Positions 50,942-60,063 are shown, counted from the first letter of the stretch. The stretch is DNA of 64,000 bases from Streptomyces sp. BHT-5-2 (GCF_019774615.1 NZ_CP081497.1:2480001-2544000); one strand, 5' to 3'. Program-made: numbers and translations. The notes: generated by a model from the sequence alone, not told the origin.

Positions 50942-51196
50942 ACCCGTAGGCCCCAGAGGCAGTGGGATGGGGCTGCTGTGCAGGTGACCACCGCCCCGTC
51001 CCGGCCGTCAGCCCGGCCACGGACCGGCGCCGGCCTGTCGATCACGATCCCACGCGCCCTCGGCCCTGATGGTTTCTCGACGCAGCGGGACCCGAACGCA
51101 TCGGCCACCGGCCACGGCCGCGGGGGAGCTCCGGTGGCGCCTCGACCTCCTTATCCCGGTGCGAGCACTTGTCGAGGCCGGTGGATTGAAGGTTGA
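50942..51196. other. Intergenic region, nothing recognised
   Basis: About 250 bases between the response regulator repeat and a decayed gene. No hairpin or gene stands out. Confidence 0.3.
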
Positions 51197-51504
51197 TCAG
51201 TCGACGCGGTTGGTTCCCCGGAGGACGTCCCCAGCATTGAAGTGAAGATCTTCTGCGCCTGCTCCGGTGAAGACGAAGCGGGCACCGCGAGGCGAGTCCA
51301 CCTTGTCTACCGTCACGTTGGGGTAGCGGCGGAGGGAGTGCCCCGTTGCGCGAGTGCATGACCGTACGCGTCCGGCCGAGAGGGACTCCAGGAACCGCAG
51401 CCGCATCCCCGTACCCGCGTCAGGGTGTGCCTGGCTTCCAGCGCGTACTCGAACCATGAAGACGGGCGTATCCGGCCGAAATCGGCCGCGGTAGCCGAAC
51501 GCAT
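51197..51504 (-). pseudogene. Frameshifted unknown gene
   Basis: One minus-strand frame starts MRSATAADFGRIRPSSWFEY and continues ALEARHTLTRVRG; a neighbouring frame then reads MRLRFLESLSAGRV, SLRRYPNVTVDKVDSPRGAR and FVFTGAGAEDLHFNAGDVL to a TGA at 51197-51199. Joined by one frameshift near 51420 they make a coherent protein of about 100 residues. I do not recognise the family. Confidence 0.4.
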
Positions 51505-51610
51505 ACGTCGCAACCTCCCTTCGCCACCACCTCGTTGCGGATGCCCCTTCCTTGGGGTGCGGAGCCCGTTTCGCGCACGCTCAAACCTCCGGATCGGAGC
51601 CGAGGCGGGT

Positions 51611-52585
51611 TCACCGGGCGTTCTCGGGCGTGAGCGAGCCGTCGGAGGTGCCGAGCAACGGTTGGCTGTGGAGGGGCCGGCGGGTGCTCACGGGGGTCTC
51701 ATTGATGTCCGCGTGGATCTTGCCGGCGAGGTTTTCGATGGCCTCCACGCCGGCGGGCATGTCGGCGTGGTCCGAGGTCAGCACCACCAGCCCGTAGTCA
51801 TGGCCGTTCCCGGTGAATGCGCCGACGCTGTGTACCCGCCAGCCGCCTCCGGTGCGCTGGAGCCAGCCGTTCTTGACGTGGACTCTTGCTTCGCTCGGTG
51901 CGCCGGCTGGTACGCCCCAGCGTTGACTGGGAATCACCTGGTTCAGCAGATCCAGCGCGTACGCCCGGGAGTCGTCGTCGAGGACGGGGTTCGTGGCGGT
52001 GAACAGTGCCATCAGTGTGAGTTGGTCGGTGGCGTTGATCTGGGTCAGTCCCCAGTATCCGTGGGGGTCGGGAACGGTGCGTTGCATGTCTGCGAGGTGC
52101 AGGAACTCCTTGATGCGGGTGAGGCCGAGCTGTTTCCACAGGGTGGTGGTGGCGTCGTTGTCCGACCTCGTGATCATTTTGGTGGCGAGGGAGCGCTCGG
52201 TTCCGGTCAGGTCACGGTGCTCGTCCTGGGCCTGGCGCAGCAGTGCGCCCAGCACGATGACCTTGACGACGCTGGCCGAGTCGTGTTGTCGGTCGGCGTC
52301 GTAGGTGCAGCTGGTCTTGGTGGTGCGGTCGTACAGGGCGATCGAGGTGTGCGCCTTCGGGTGTGCGGAGTTCACCAGTGTCCTGATGTCCTGGGTGAGT
52401 CGGTCGGCGAGACCGGGCTTGGCGGAGGTGCACACGACGTCGGGTGCTGACCCGTCGTTCGGGGAGACGGGGGCCGCGTTCGCTGGTACGGCGGCCACGA
52501 GGATCGAAGAGCACGCTGCGGTGAGAGCGGTCACGACCGCCGCGCCCCGCACGCCGCGGGCAGGGGTGCCTATTTGGTAGTACAA
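51611..52585 (-). CDS. Secreted class-A-like serine hydrolase (beta-lactamase fold)
   Basis: A 324-residue exported protein. The signal peptide (VRGAAVVTALTAACSSILVA, PANA cleavage) precedes a class A-type domain with SVVK (Ser105/Lys108), RSDNDAT (SDN motif) and HVKNGW in place of KTG. There is no clear Glu166 omega-loop motif, so it may be a penicillin-recognising or D-Ala peptidase-like protein and not a true beta-lactamase. I use TTG 52585 because GAAAGAGA precedes it; GTG 52654 is possible. Confidence 0.78.
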   Translation of the reverse strand: MYYQIGTPARGVRGAAVVTALTAACSSILVAAVPANAAPVSPNDGSAPDVVCTSAKPGLADRLTQDIRTLVNSAHPKAHTSIALYDRTTKTSCTYDADRQHDSASVVKVIVLGALLRQAQDEHRDLTGTERSLATKMITRSDNDATTTLWKQLGLTRIKEFLHLADMQRTVPDPHGYWGLTQINATDQLTLMALFTATNPVLDDDSRAYALDLLNQVIPSQRWGVPAGAPSEARVHVKNGWLQRTGGGWRVHSVGAFTGNGHDYGLVVLTSDHADMPAGVEAIENLAGKIHADINETPVSTRRPLHSQPLLGTSDGSLTPENAR

Positions 52586-53105
52586 GGGCGGTGTCTCTTT
52601 CGGGTCATGGTCGTGAGTGCCCCTGGCGGTGGTCTGGCCGGCCGGGGTCTTCACGCCGGTGATACATGCCCGTCGAGCATGCCAGCACCCCGCGCGTGGT
52701 GCTGGAACTGCCAGCCCTCCGCGTGCGGATGCGTGCGGATGCGTGTGGATGTTCCGGGGGCTATGGGCCTATCGCCCGGGATGCCTGCGGCATGGTGGGT
52801 CTTTCCCAGCACTCACCCGGGATTCTGGATGTTCGACGTCAGCAACCGGCGACCGGGGGCCGGAACGTGCCCTGGGCCGTTCACCTTCAGCATTCCAACG
52901 GTGGGAGCGCACCGGAAGCCGGAGTCGTAGGACGTCCAGGTGTTGGTCTCGGTGGTTGCCGCGGACTGCGTGAAGGTGCTGCCCCAGTCCTCGTGGCCAG
53001 GGCCCGGACGGCCTGCGACGCATCTTCAGTCGAGCTCCGTCTCCAACCTGACCATGAACCGGGGCGGGGAGCCGCATTTCGCCACCGCAAGGTAGAAATG
53101 CATGC
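52586..53105. other. Intergenic region with a 10-bp tandem repeat
   Basis: About 520 bases without a recognised gene. GCGTGCGGAT occurs at 52721-52730 and 52731-52740, with GCGTGTGGAT at 52741-52750. The minus-strand serine hydrolase start region occupies the left part. Confidence 0.45.
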
Positions 53106-53588
53106 ATGACGGTCTTCTACTGCTCGAAATGTGCCACCCGGCTCACACCGGAACTGCGGCAGCTGCCTGCCGTTCCGGAGGTTTTCGATCACGATAAGGA
53201 CCGTGACAAGAAGACGCTTCTTGCCCCCTCGACGGTGCCACGGGGCCACTACGCGATCGACCCCGAGCCCTGGGGCGCCCCCTTCGAGCCCGCCGGGAGC
53301 GAGCCCAGGCGCCCCGCAGGGAACCGCGCTTTGCTCATGCGGGCAGATCAGCGCGGCCTGGTCTCCGCCGGCCCCAGGAACTCGGCGATCGTTCACCCTG
53401 ACGACGTCCCCGGCCTGACTGTGGTCAACACCGACAGCAACCACTGGGGCTGCTGCGGCCCCCTGGGCACCGGCGGTCGCAACATGACCTGCGCTTGTGG
53501 GACCCTCATCGCGACGCTTGTAGCGGACTGCCTGGGGCCGCACGAACTGCACCTCGATCCGATACGCGTCTACGCCTGGTCAGAGTGA
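53106..53588 (+). CDS. Unknown protein with zinc-ribbon-like cysteines
   Basis: A 160-residue protein starting MTVFYCSKCATRLT, a CxxC knuckle, with WGCCGPLGTGGRNMTCACG near residue 125, giving a second cysteine cluster. HWGCCG and CACGTLIATLVADC look like a zinc-binding element. It has no membrane helix. Similar uncharacterised proteins are common in actinobacteria. It stands alone; function unknown. Confidence 0.7.
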   Translation: MTVFYCSKCATRLTPELRQLPAVPEVFDHDKDRDKKTLLAPSTVPRGHYAIDPEPWGAPFEPAGSEPRRPAGNRALLMRADQRGLVSAGPRNSAIVHPDDVPGLTVVNTDSNHWGCCGPLGTGGRNMTCACGTLIATLVADCLGPHELHLDPIRVYAWSE

Positions 53589-53735
53589 GAACGGCTGCCG
53601 GCCGCCAGCCGGCAGCGACCGAGGCGCGCACGCAGCCGCACGCCGCGCCGAGGACGCAACATTCCTACGGGAGAGCGGAGTTGTGTCCGCCAACGCCGCG
53701 AACTGCGCTACGGGGAGCTGCGATCATGGTTCGCT

Positions 53736-53990
53736 ATGGGGATCGGACTCGCGCTCGCGTACATAGCCATCGGCATCGTCGTACTCACCGACTGCGGAGG
53801 CTTCATCCGCCGCTGGTGTGCACGGGTGCAGCACAAGGCGGCTGAGCGGCACCGCGAGATGCTCTGGCGAAACGGCCGTATGGAAACACCGTACGTGCCG
53901 ACGCCCAACGCCCGGCCGGGTTGCCTGCGCGCCATGGGAGCACCGCTCCTGGTCCTGGGCTGCCTGCTGCTGATGCTGAAACTCGCGTAG
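53736..53990 (+). CDS. Small membrane protein, unknown
   Basis: An 84-residue protein with a helix at each end (LALAYIAIGIVVLTDCGGF and APLLVLGCLLLMLKLA) and a basic middle (RRWCARVQHKAAERHREM). ATG 53736 lacks a strong ribosome site. No family recognised. Confidence 0.5.
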   Translation: MGIGLALAYIAIGIVVLTDCGGFIRRWCARVQHKAAERHREMLWRNGRMETPYVPTPNARPGCLRAMGAPLLVLGCLLLMLKLA

Positions 53991-54377
53991 ACCGGAGAGG
54001 TCGCTGGGTACTGCCCTGCGTGTCGCTCAACGGTGGATTCTCTCGCCCGTCCCCGGACATGTCTGCGGTGGCGTGGTGCGAGGTGCCGGCGGACGTCGTC
54101 GATGTCGTGCCACATCGTGGTGCGGCGCCACTTCCACTTGATGCGGTCGAAGAGTCCGAGCCGTTGACGCCGAGAGCCGCGAAGGCGGCAGCGTCGGATC
54201 GTGGTCGCCCACTGGGTCGCCCACAGGGTCGCGTTGGGACCGAGCTTTCTGCACGCGGAACTGTCGGGCGGCATCCGCCCGATGGGGGAGGGGGATACGG
54301 CCTGCGCGGGATCTGCGGGGAGGGAGTGACGGCGAGAGTGGGGGTTCCTGACATGGGACGGGGAAAGCGAGCCCTCA
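53991..54377. other. Intergenic region, nothing recognised
   Basis: About 390 bases. The minus strand has an Arg/Trp-rich reading (LFDRIKWKWRRTT) that looks transposase-like but I cannot place it. No intact gene. Confidence 0.3.
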
Positions 54378-54545
54378 ATGGATCGGTTCGACCGGGCCGG
54401 ACGGTTGGCGTCGTATGCGGCCGCTGCCGTGATGACGCCCTACGCGTTGATCAAGGTCACATGGGTGGTCGGCGCGATAGCGGAGCTGCTGCCGGTCGGC
54501 GACGGGTTCGGCCTGGCCGGGTGGGTGGCCGAGGCCGCCCGATGA
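54378..54545 (+). pseudogene. Short N-terminal relative of the membrane protein at 56216
   Basis: 55 codons from ATG 54378: RFDRAGRLASYAAAAVMTPY, then ALIKVTWVVG and FGLAGWVAEAAR. It resembles the start of the 349-residue protein at 56216 (ALAACVPYLTLKVIWLSGG). Most of the protein is absent, so it is a truncated copy or, less likely, a tiny membrane protein. Confidence 0.4.
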
Positions 54546-54633
54546 CTGATCTTCGTGGCGCCCCGGTCGTCTACGCTGAGGTGGCCACCGCTGGCCTCTC
54601 CTGGCCACCCCAGCCCCGTCAAGGAAAGACCAG

Positions 54634-55197
54634 TTGACTCCGCATTCCCTCGCGTTCTACGTGGACGTGGTCACCACCGGAACGGTGCTCGGAGCCAAGC
54701 CGACCGACAGCCCCGACCGGGTCACCGCGATCCTGGGTACCGACTTCGCCGAGAACTCCCTCGACGACCACAACATGTGGCGCGACTACGGAATGGTGGA
54801 ATTCTTCTGGATCCGGGAGTCGCCGGACCACCCGTGGGAGGGCCACCACTTCACCCTGCATGTGCATCGGCTCTCGTACTGGGGCGGCAGTATCGTCAAC
54901 GGAGCGATTCGCGAACGGTACGGCCGTTTCGACCGCCATCTTCGGTTCGACAAACTGGAGCGGCTGCTGGCGAAGCGCGGCGCGCGCCTGGAGGACGTCC
55001 CGGACGTGAACGCTCCGGCGTTCACCCTGCACTGGCAGCCGGATTCCCAGGCATCCGTCATGGCGTTCCGAGCCCATGAGAAGGGGGAGCGTCAGCGCGG
55101 CAGCGACCGTGTCGGTGACGTGTATGTCATCTCTTCACCGATGAGCGCCGAGCAAGTGGAGTGGAACAGGGAGCGCTACGGCGGTCAGGACGCCTGA
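54634..55197 (+). CDS. Unknown soluble protein (187 residues)
   Basis: The product has an aromatic, acidic composition: FYVDVVTTGTVLGAKPTD, MWRDYGMVEFFWIRES, HHFTLHVHRLSYWGG and RFDKLERLLAKRGARLEDVPD. No signal peptide or membrane helix. TTG 54634 follows AAGGAA. Composition and small size recall immunity-type or SMI1-like proteins found near toxin genes, but no toxin is present. The family is not recognised. Confidence 0.7.
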   Translation: MTPHSLAFYVDVVTTGTVLGAKPTDSPDRVTAILGTDFAENSLDDHNMWRDYGMVEFFWIRESPDHPWEGHHFTLHVHRLSYWGGSIVNGAIRERYGRFDRHLRFDKLERLLAKRGARLEDVPDVNAPAFTLHWQPDSQASVMAFRAHEKGERQRGSDRVGDVYVISSPMSAEQVEWNRERYGGQDA

Positions 55198-55228
55198 GGC
55201 GTGTCCGGAGGGCGGCGATCGGACCGGA

Positions 55229-56101
55229 TCAGGGTTTCCAGGGGAGGCGGAGGGCCTCGAGTCCGGGACTGTTGAGGAGGGCTTCGATCAACGGGGTGGG
55301 GCCTGCGACCTTGGTGCCGTGCAGGTCGAAGTCGGTGTAGGTGACCCAAGTCCGGTCTGCCGGCCAGATGTTGGAGGGGCTGTAGGCCCTCAGGTCGGGA
55401 TGGTGACAGAGGTCGCGGGCGTCACCCAGGCGGCCGGTCAGCACCGTGGGGACGTGGTAGTAGAACATGTTCAGACAGAAGTGGACCAGGCAGCGGGTGT
55501 CCGGTCCGTCCGGGCTGTACTCGATAAGCACGTCGAGCAGCTGGTGCCAGGTTTCCCAGTCGAGACTGCCTTCGTTCGACCACAGGATGTTGTCCGGCTT
55601 CCGGCCCGTCTCAGTACGGCACGAGTGCAGTTGGTAGCGGTCGGGGTAGGAGCCCTCCTCGATGATCGGGTCGCCGACGCGTTCGGCCAGCTCGGACCAG
55701 CGCAGGCGCTGCCAGTGGGGTCCTGGGGGTACGGCCCAGTCCGTTTCGTCTTCGTCGTCCCCGTCGCGAGTGCCTTCCTTGCCCCCGGTGCCTTCCTTGC
55801 CGGCCACGTCATCCGCGTCGGCCGATATGACTGGGAACCGCAGGTCCTCGTACATGGCGTGCAGGATCCAGGCACTGTCGGGGCGAGCCGGCGGTTCAAA
55901 ACCGACGAGGCCGTCGTCGCCGGACAGCGCGGCCAGCCAGCGCGTCTCGGCCTCGGCGGAAACGCGCGTCCAGTTGGCGAACGCCGCGGCCTCCTCAGGG
56001 GTCAGGACCTGCGCCGCACGCTCGGCCTTGTCTTTCGCGAGGACGTCCCGCAGTACGGAGGGCACGTCGTCCATGTCGGGAAAGCCGTAGATGTCTTGCA
56101 T
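55229..56101 (-). CDS. Unknown protein (290 residues)
   Basis: A soluble acidic protein: YGFPDMDDVPSVLRDVL at the start, an Asp/Glu/Gly-rich linker (GKEGTGGKEGTRDGDDEDE) near residue 110, and a C-terminal domain with NEGSLDWETWHQLLDVLIEY, MFYYHVPTVL and DLHGTKVAGPTPL. No catalytic motif is evident. ATG 56101 is 20 bases from a perfect inverted repeat that separates it from a divergent membrane gene. Family not recognised. Confidence 0.7.
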   Translation of the reverse strand: MQDIYGFPDMDDVPSVLRDVLAKDKAERAAQVLTPEEAAAFANWTRVSAEAETRWLAALSGDDGLVGFEPPARPDSAWILHAMYEDLRFPVISADADDVAGKEGTGGKEGTRDGDDEDETDWAVPPGPHWQRLRWSELAERVGDPIIEEGSYPDRYQLHSCRTETGRKPDNILWSNEGSLDWETWHQLLDVLIEYSPDGPDTRCLVHFCLNMFYYHVPTVLTGRLGDARDLCHHPDLRAYSPSNIWPADRTWVTYTDFDLHGTKVAGPTPLIEALLNSPGLEALRLPWKP

Positions 56102-56120
56102 ACGACCATTCTTGCAAGCC

Positions 56121-56182
56121 CTCGATCCGACGGGCGATCCTCCTCCGCCGCACGGGGGAGGAGGATCGCCCGTCGGATCGAG
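56121..56182. repeat. Perfect 26-bp inverted repeat between divergent genes
   Basis: Bases 56121-56146 (starting CTCGATCCGACGGGCG) are the exact reverse complement of 56157-56182, around a ten-base spacer. The repeat lies between the start codons of two divergent genes, so it is not an ordinary terminator. It could be an operator or a structured 5' leader. Confidence 0.9.
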
Positions 56183-56215
56183 GCGGTGTGGGATCGTCGG
56201 CGGGAGTCTGGCGGT

Positions 56216-57265
56216 ATGACGACGACACCGCGCACTGCCCCGATTCCCGTACCGCGTATCCCGCCGGCCGTCTTGCGGACCGTGGCCCTTGCCGCCTGCG
56301 TTCCCTACCTCACGCTGAAGGTCATATGGCTCTCCGGCGGCCGCCTCGGCATCCCCGTGCACAGCCCGCTGCGCCAGGACGGCGACTCCCTGATGGCGCT
56401 CAACGGGCTCACCGTGGCGATGGACGCCGCGGTGATCGTGCTGGCGTTCCTGCTGACCCGGCCGTGGGGCGGGCGAGTGCCGGGGTGGCTGCTCGCGGTG
56501 CCGATGTGGTGTGCGACCGGCCTGTTGGCGCCGATCGTGGTGGTCTTTCCCGCCCAGGCAGTGGCCGGGGCGCTCGTCGGCCGTACCGGGGCGGTGTCCG
56601 GTGGTGGGCCGGACGCGCTGCTGGAGCCGTGGGTGTGGACCGTGGTCTACACCGGGTTCATCGTGCAGGCCCTGGCACTGGGCACGCTCTTCGTGCGCTA
56701 CGCCCGCCACCGCTGGGGCCACCTGTGGCGTGGACCCCTGGCCGGACTGCCGGACAGTCCCCTGCGGCCGGCGCGACGCCTGACCGCGGGAGCGGTGACC
56801 GTGCTGTCGGCACTACCGGCGGCCATGCACCTGCTGTGGGCGGCGGGCAGCTCTGTCGGCCTCAGCCCGGTGCGCGTGGCGGACCGTGACCTCGACGCGC
56901 GGTTGAACGACGCCGGGTTCGTGTTGTTCGCGAGCGTCACGGTGGTCGGGGTGCTGCTGCTCGCGCTCGGCGGGGGCCCGCGGCGCCGGGGCGGGCGGCT
57001 GCCGCTCCTGGTGCCGCTGACCGCAGCCTGGCTCGGCTCGGGCACGCTGGCCTGCTGGGGTGGCTGGCTGGCCCTGACCGGACTGCCGGTTCCGGCGGGA
57101 GACCCACGGCAGCCGGCACCACTGATGAGCCTCACCTACGCTGTGCAAATGATCGTGGGGGTAGTTGTGGCCGCTGCTGGTGCACATTTCTTCGCTGAGC
57201 GCGCGGCAGGGTGCGCGGTGCCCGGGCAGGCCGGGGACCGTTCCGGAGCCGTCCGGTGCGGCTGA
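56216..57265 (+). CDS. Multi-spanning membrane protein, partner of two-component system
   Basis: A 349-residue protein with about eight membrane helices (VALAACVPYLTLKVIWLSGG, AAVIVLAFLLTRPWGG, LLAPIVVVFPAQAVAGALV, VYTGFIVQALALGTLFVRYA and others). No enzyme motif. ATG 56216 follows GGGAG. It overlaps the histidine kinase gene by ten bases, so it is probably a sensor accessory or a target of the system. Family not recognised. Confidence 0.75.
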   Translation: MTTTPRTAPIPVPRIPPAVLRTVALAACVPYLTLKVIWLSGGRLGIPVHSPLRQDGDSLMALNGLTVAMDAAVIVLAFLLTRPWGGRVPGWLLAVPMWCATGLLAPIVVVFPAQAVAGALVGRTGAVSGGGPDALLEPWVWTVVYTGFIVQALALGTLFVRYARHRWGHLWRGPLAGLPDSPLRPARRLTAGAVTVLSALPAAMHLLWAAGSSVGLSPVRVADRDLDARLNDAGFVLFASVTVVGVLLLALGGGPRRRGGRLPLLVPLTAAWLGSGTLACWGGWLALTGLPVPAGDPRQPAPLMSLTYAVQMIVGVVVAAAGAHFFAERAAGCAVPGQAGDRSGAVRCG

Positions 57266-58587
57266 CCGTCGGCCGGGTGGCCCGGCGCTGGGCCCATCTG
57301 GTACTGGGCGGCGCGCTGTTGATGCCGTTCTACCTGCTGACGTTGGTGGCGCTGCCGCTCCTCGTGGACGCCGCCGATCCGCTGAGCGACCTCGGCCTGC
57401 AACTCGCCGCGTTCGGCTGCGCACTGCCGCTGGCCGCGCTGGCCGGCCTGCTCTTCCCGGTGCTGCGGCCGCTGGAGGCGACCGCCGTCCGGGCGCTGTG
57501 CGCGGTGCCTGCGGAACGGCTGGCCGACGGGCCGGCCGTGTCGTGGGCCGCCAGGCGGCGCAGTGCACTGTGGTTCACGGCGCACCTGGCGGCCGGCGGG
57601 ATCGTCAGCGGGATGACGCTGACCGTGCCACCGGCCGTGGTGCTGCTGCTGGTCATGCCGTTCGGTGGCGTCGCGTCGGGGCTCAAGTGGCAGCAGGAGT
57701 TCGGTGGTTGGACCGCGCCGGCGGCCGGGCTGGCCCTGTTGGCCCTGCTGTTGGGAACCGGCTGGGGCGTGGGGGCACTACTGGCCCGTTGTGCGCCGCC
57801 GCTGCTGGGCCCCACCCCTGCCGACCGGCTGGCCGCCGCCGAGCGCCGCGCGGCCGAACTCGCGGCCCGCAACCGGCTGGCGCGCGAACTGCACGACGCG
57901 GTGGGCCACGCACTGAGCGCCGTCACTCTCCAGGCAGGGGCGGCCGGCCGGGTGCTGGACACCGACCCCGGGTTCGCCCGGCAGGCACTGGCCGCCATCG
58001 AGGAAACCACCCGCGAGGCGGTCGCCGAACTCGACACCGTCCTGGGCCTGTTGCGGACCGACGAGGAAATCGATGGAACCGGTGAATCCGGTGAATTCGG
58101 TGAATTCGGTGCTTCCGCGGCAGCCGGGACGGCCGAGGCGGCCGCCTCCGCGCCCACTTTGGACGGCCTGGAGGCGCTGTTCCGTGGGGCCCGCGCGGCG
58201 GGCGTCCGCATCACGGCGGAGCTCTCCGGGGACCGTGCCGGGGTGCCGCCGGTGGTCTCGCGGGAGGCGTACCGGATCGTCCAGGAAGGGCTGAGCAACG
58301 CCCTGCGGCACGCCAGTCCGGCCTGGGTGACCGTACAACTGCACGTATGCGAAGGAGAGTTGAGACTGACTGTGAAGAATCCGATGGCCGCTGCGGTGGA
58401 GCCGGGCGGGGCCGCACGTGCGGCCGGCGGGCGCGGGCTGCGCGGGATCACCGAACGCGCCCGGCTGCTGGGCGGGACGGCGTCGGCCGGGGCCACGGAC
58501 GGTGTCTGGCGGCTGACCGCCCGGCTGCCGGTGGCCGGACCTGCCGACGGACAGTCGGTCGGCCGCGGGGACGGGGGCACGGCGTGA
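57256..58587 (+). CDS. Sensor histidine kinase
   Basis: A 443-residue kinase with four or more helices in residues 10-195, HisKA_3 helix RNRLARELHDAVGHALSAVTLQAG (His in ELHD), an acidic GESGEFGEFG insert near residue 280, and HATPase blocks YRIVQEGLSNALRHAS and GRGLRGITERARLLGG. GTG 57256 lies inside the upstream gene end; an alternative ATG at 57211 is possible. It phosphorylates the response regulator downstream. Confidence 0.9.
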   Translation: MRLTVGRVARRWAHLVLGGALLMPFYLLTLVALPLLVDAADPLSDLGLQLAAFGCALPLAALAGLLFPVLRPLEATAVRALCAVPAERLADGPAVSWAARRRSALWFTAHLAAGGIVSGMTLTVPPAVVLLLVMPFGGVASGLKWQQEFGGWTAPAAGLALLALLLGTGWGVGALLARCAPPLLGPTPADRLAAAERRAAELAARNRLARELHDAVGHALSAVTLQAGAAGRVLDTDPGFARQALAAIEETTREAVAELDTVLGLLRTDEEIDGTGESGEFGEFGASAAAGTAEAAASAPTLDGLEALFRGARAAGVRITAELSGDRAGVPPVVSREAYRIVQEGLSNALRHASPAWVTVQLHVCEGELRLTVKNPMAAAVEPGGAARAAGGRGLRGITERARLLGGTASAGATDGVWRLTARLPVAGPADGQSVGRGDGGTA

Positions 58588-59240
58588 TCCGGATCGTGCT
58601 CGTCGACGACGAACGGATGGTGCGTACCGCACTGCGGGTCATTCTGGGCGCGGAGGCCGATATGGAGGTGGTCGGCGAGGCGGCGGACGGCGCGGAGGCG
58701 GTGCCGCTGGTCCGCGAGGTGCGCCCGGACGTGGTGCTGATGGATGTCCGGATGCCCGGGATCGACGGGATCCGGGCCACCGAGCTGATCCTCGCCGGGT
58801 CGGCCGACCCGCCCCGGGTCATCGCCGTCACCACCTTCGAGAACGACGCCCACGTCTACGACGCGCTACGAGCCGGCGCCAGCGGATTCCTGCTCAAGCG
58901 CGCCCACGCGGACGAACTGGTCCAGGCGGTGCGACTGGTGGCGCGCAGCGACTCGCTGCTGTTCCCCTCCGCGGTACGGGCGCTGGCCGCCCGATACGCC
59001 GGGGAGCGGGCCGCGGACGACGCGGCACGGGCGCTGCGGGACCGGCTGTCGGAGCGGGAGGGCGCGGTGCTGAGGCTGATGACCGCCGGGCTGACCAACG
59101 CCGAAATCGCCGGCCGACTGGGAGTCGGCCCGGCCACCGTGAAAACGCACGTCGCCGGGGTGCTGGCCAAACTCGGAGTGCGAGACCGGACCCAGGCGGT
59201 GATCGCCGCCTACGAGTGCGGATTCGTCCGGCCAGGGTGA
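58584..59240 (+). CDS. Response regulator, LuxR-type
   Basis: A 218-residue NarL-family regulator: DDE pocket (8-10), phosphorylated Asp54 (VLMDVRMPG), Lys in FLLKRAHA, and LuxR helix-turn-helix SEREGAVLRLMTAGLTNAEIAGRLGVGPATVKTHVAGVLAKLGVRDR. GTG 58584 overlaps the kinase stop. Target genes are not evident; autoregulation of the operon from the 56-kb inverted repeat is possible. Confidence 0.93.
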   Translation: MIRIVLVDDERMVRTALRVILGAEADMEVVGEAADGAEAVPLVREVRPDVVLMDVRMPGIDGIRATELILAGSADPPRVIAVTTFENDAHVYDALRAGASGFLLKRAHADELVQAVRLVARSDSLLFPSAVRALAARYAGERAADDAARALRDRLSEREGAVLRLMTAGLTNAEIAGRLGVGPATVKTHVAGVLAKLGVRDRTQAVIAAYECGFVRPG

Positions 59241-59572
59241 CCCCGGGACCCGCCCCCGTCCGGGCTTGACCACTCCCACCAGTCCCGCCGATGCGCAAGG
59301 CTCATCCCGGGCCACGGCGGCGGCGCCCGACGGGCAGATCGGACGCCGTCGCCGCTCACCTCAGGCCGGTGAGGTGACTGGCCGGCCAAGATGCCGGGCG
59401 AAGAACCGGACCGCGCTGTCTGCCTCGAAGCGGGGCAGCTCCTTGGCGACGGTGTTGCCTTTCGGGAGTGCCTTGTTGTCGTTTTCCCCACTGTGCGCTC
59501 TTGACGGTGACTTCGCAGTCGGGCGAGATGGTGAATGCGCGTTGGTCATGACTGTCGAGTCGGGGGTATGCA
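59241..59572. other. Intergenic region with a possible hydrolase scrap
   Basis: About 330 bases. The minus strand reads AKELPRFEADSAVRFFARHLGRP near 59370-59450, which resembles the last helix of an alpha/beta hydrolase; too short to call. Nothing else recognised. Confidence 0.3.
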
Positions 59573-60063
59573 GTGGCAGACGGCGGTGTTCCGGCCCACT
59601 TCGAGATACTGGAGCGTTGGAGCCGAGGCTTACAGATGCTCCACGTGGCTCACAACATCGCCTCGGAGCGATTCGATCGCTGGAACCGTGTCACCGGCAT
59701 CTCCACAGCCATGCTGTCCGCGGTCGTCGGTACAACGCTCTTCGCCTCGCTCTCGACATCCGGCCTCACCGGTGTTCGTGTGATAGCCGGCACCGCCAGC
59801 CTGTTGGCGGCCGCGCTCAGTGCCGGGCAACTCGTCTGGAACTACCCCGACTCGCCTCGCGCCACCGAGCCGCCGCTGTGCGCTACGCAACCCTCCGTCG
59901 GCATGTGGACATGCGCTTGGCGAGCCGCGACCAGGTGACCGAGGCGGACGTCGACGTCACATCGTCCGAGTGGGAAGACATCGAGCAGTCGGCCCCACAG
60001 CTGCCGATAGGTGTCCGACGCCGTGCCAGGAGAGAGATCGCCAGCATCCCGCAGCGCGCCTGA
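59573..60063 (+). pseudogene. Frameshifted SLATT-domain membrane protein
   Basis: From ATG 59573 one frame reads HFEILERWSRGLQMLHVAHN, then ASERFDRWNRVTGIST and two membrane segments to about 59835. The next frame continues ELPRLASRHRAAAVRYATLR, RLASRDQVTEADVDVTSSEW and ends IASIPQRA with a stop at 60061-60063. Together they are one SLATT (two-helix plus cytoplasmic tail) protein of about 160 residues. Such proteins are predicted pore-forming effectors in nucleotide-signal immune systems. No cyclase partner is adjacent. A sequencing error would restore it. Confidence 0.65.

Noticed and set aside
52721..52750. Three 10-bp tandem units as a CRISPR or iteron
   Set aside because: No spacers, only three units, no associated genes or replication protein.
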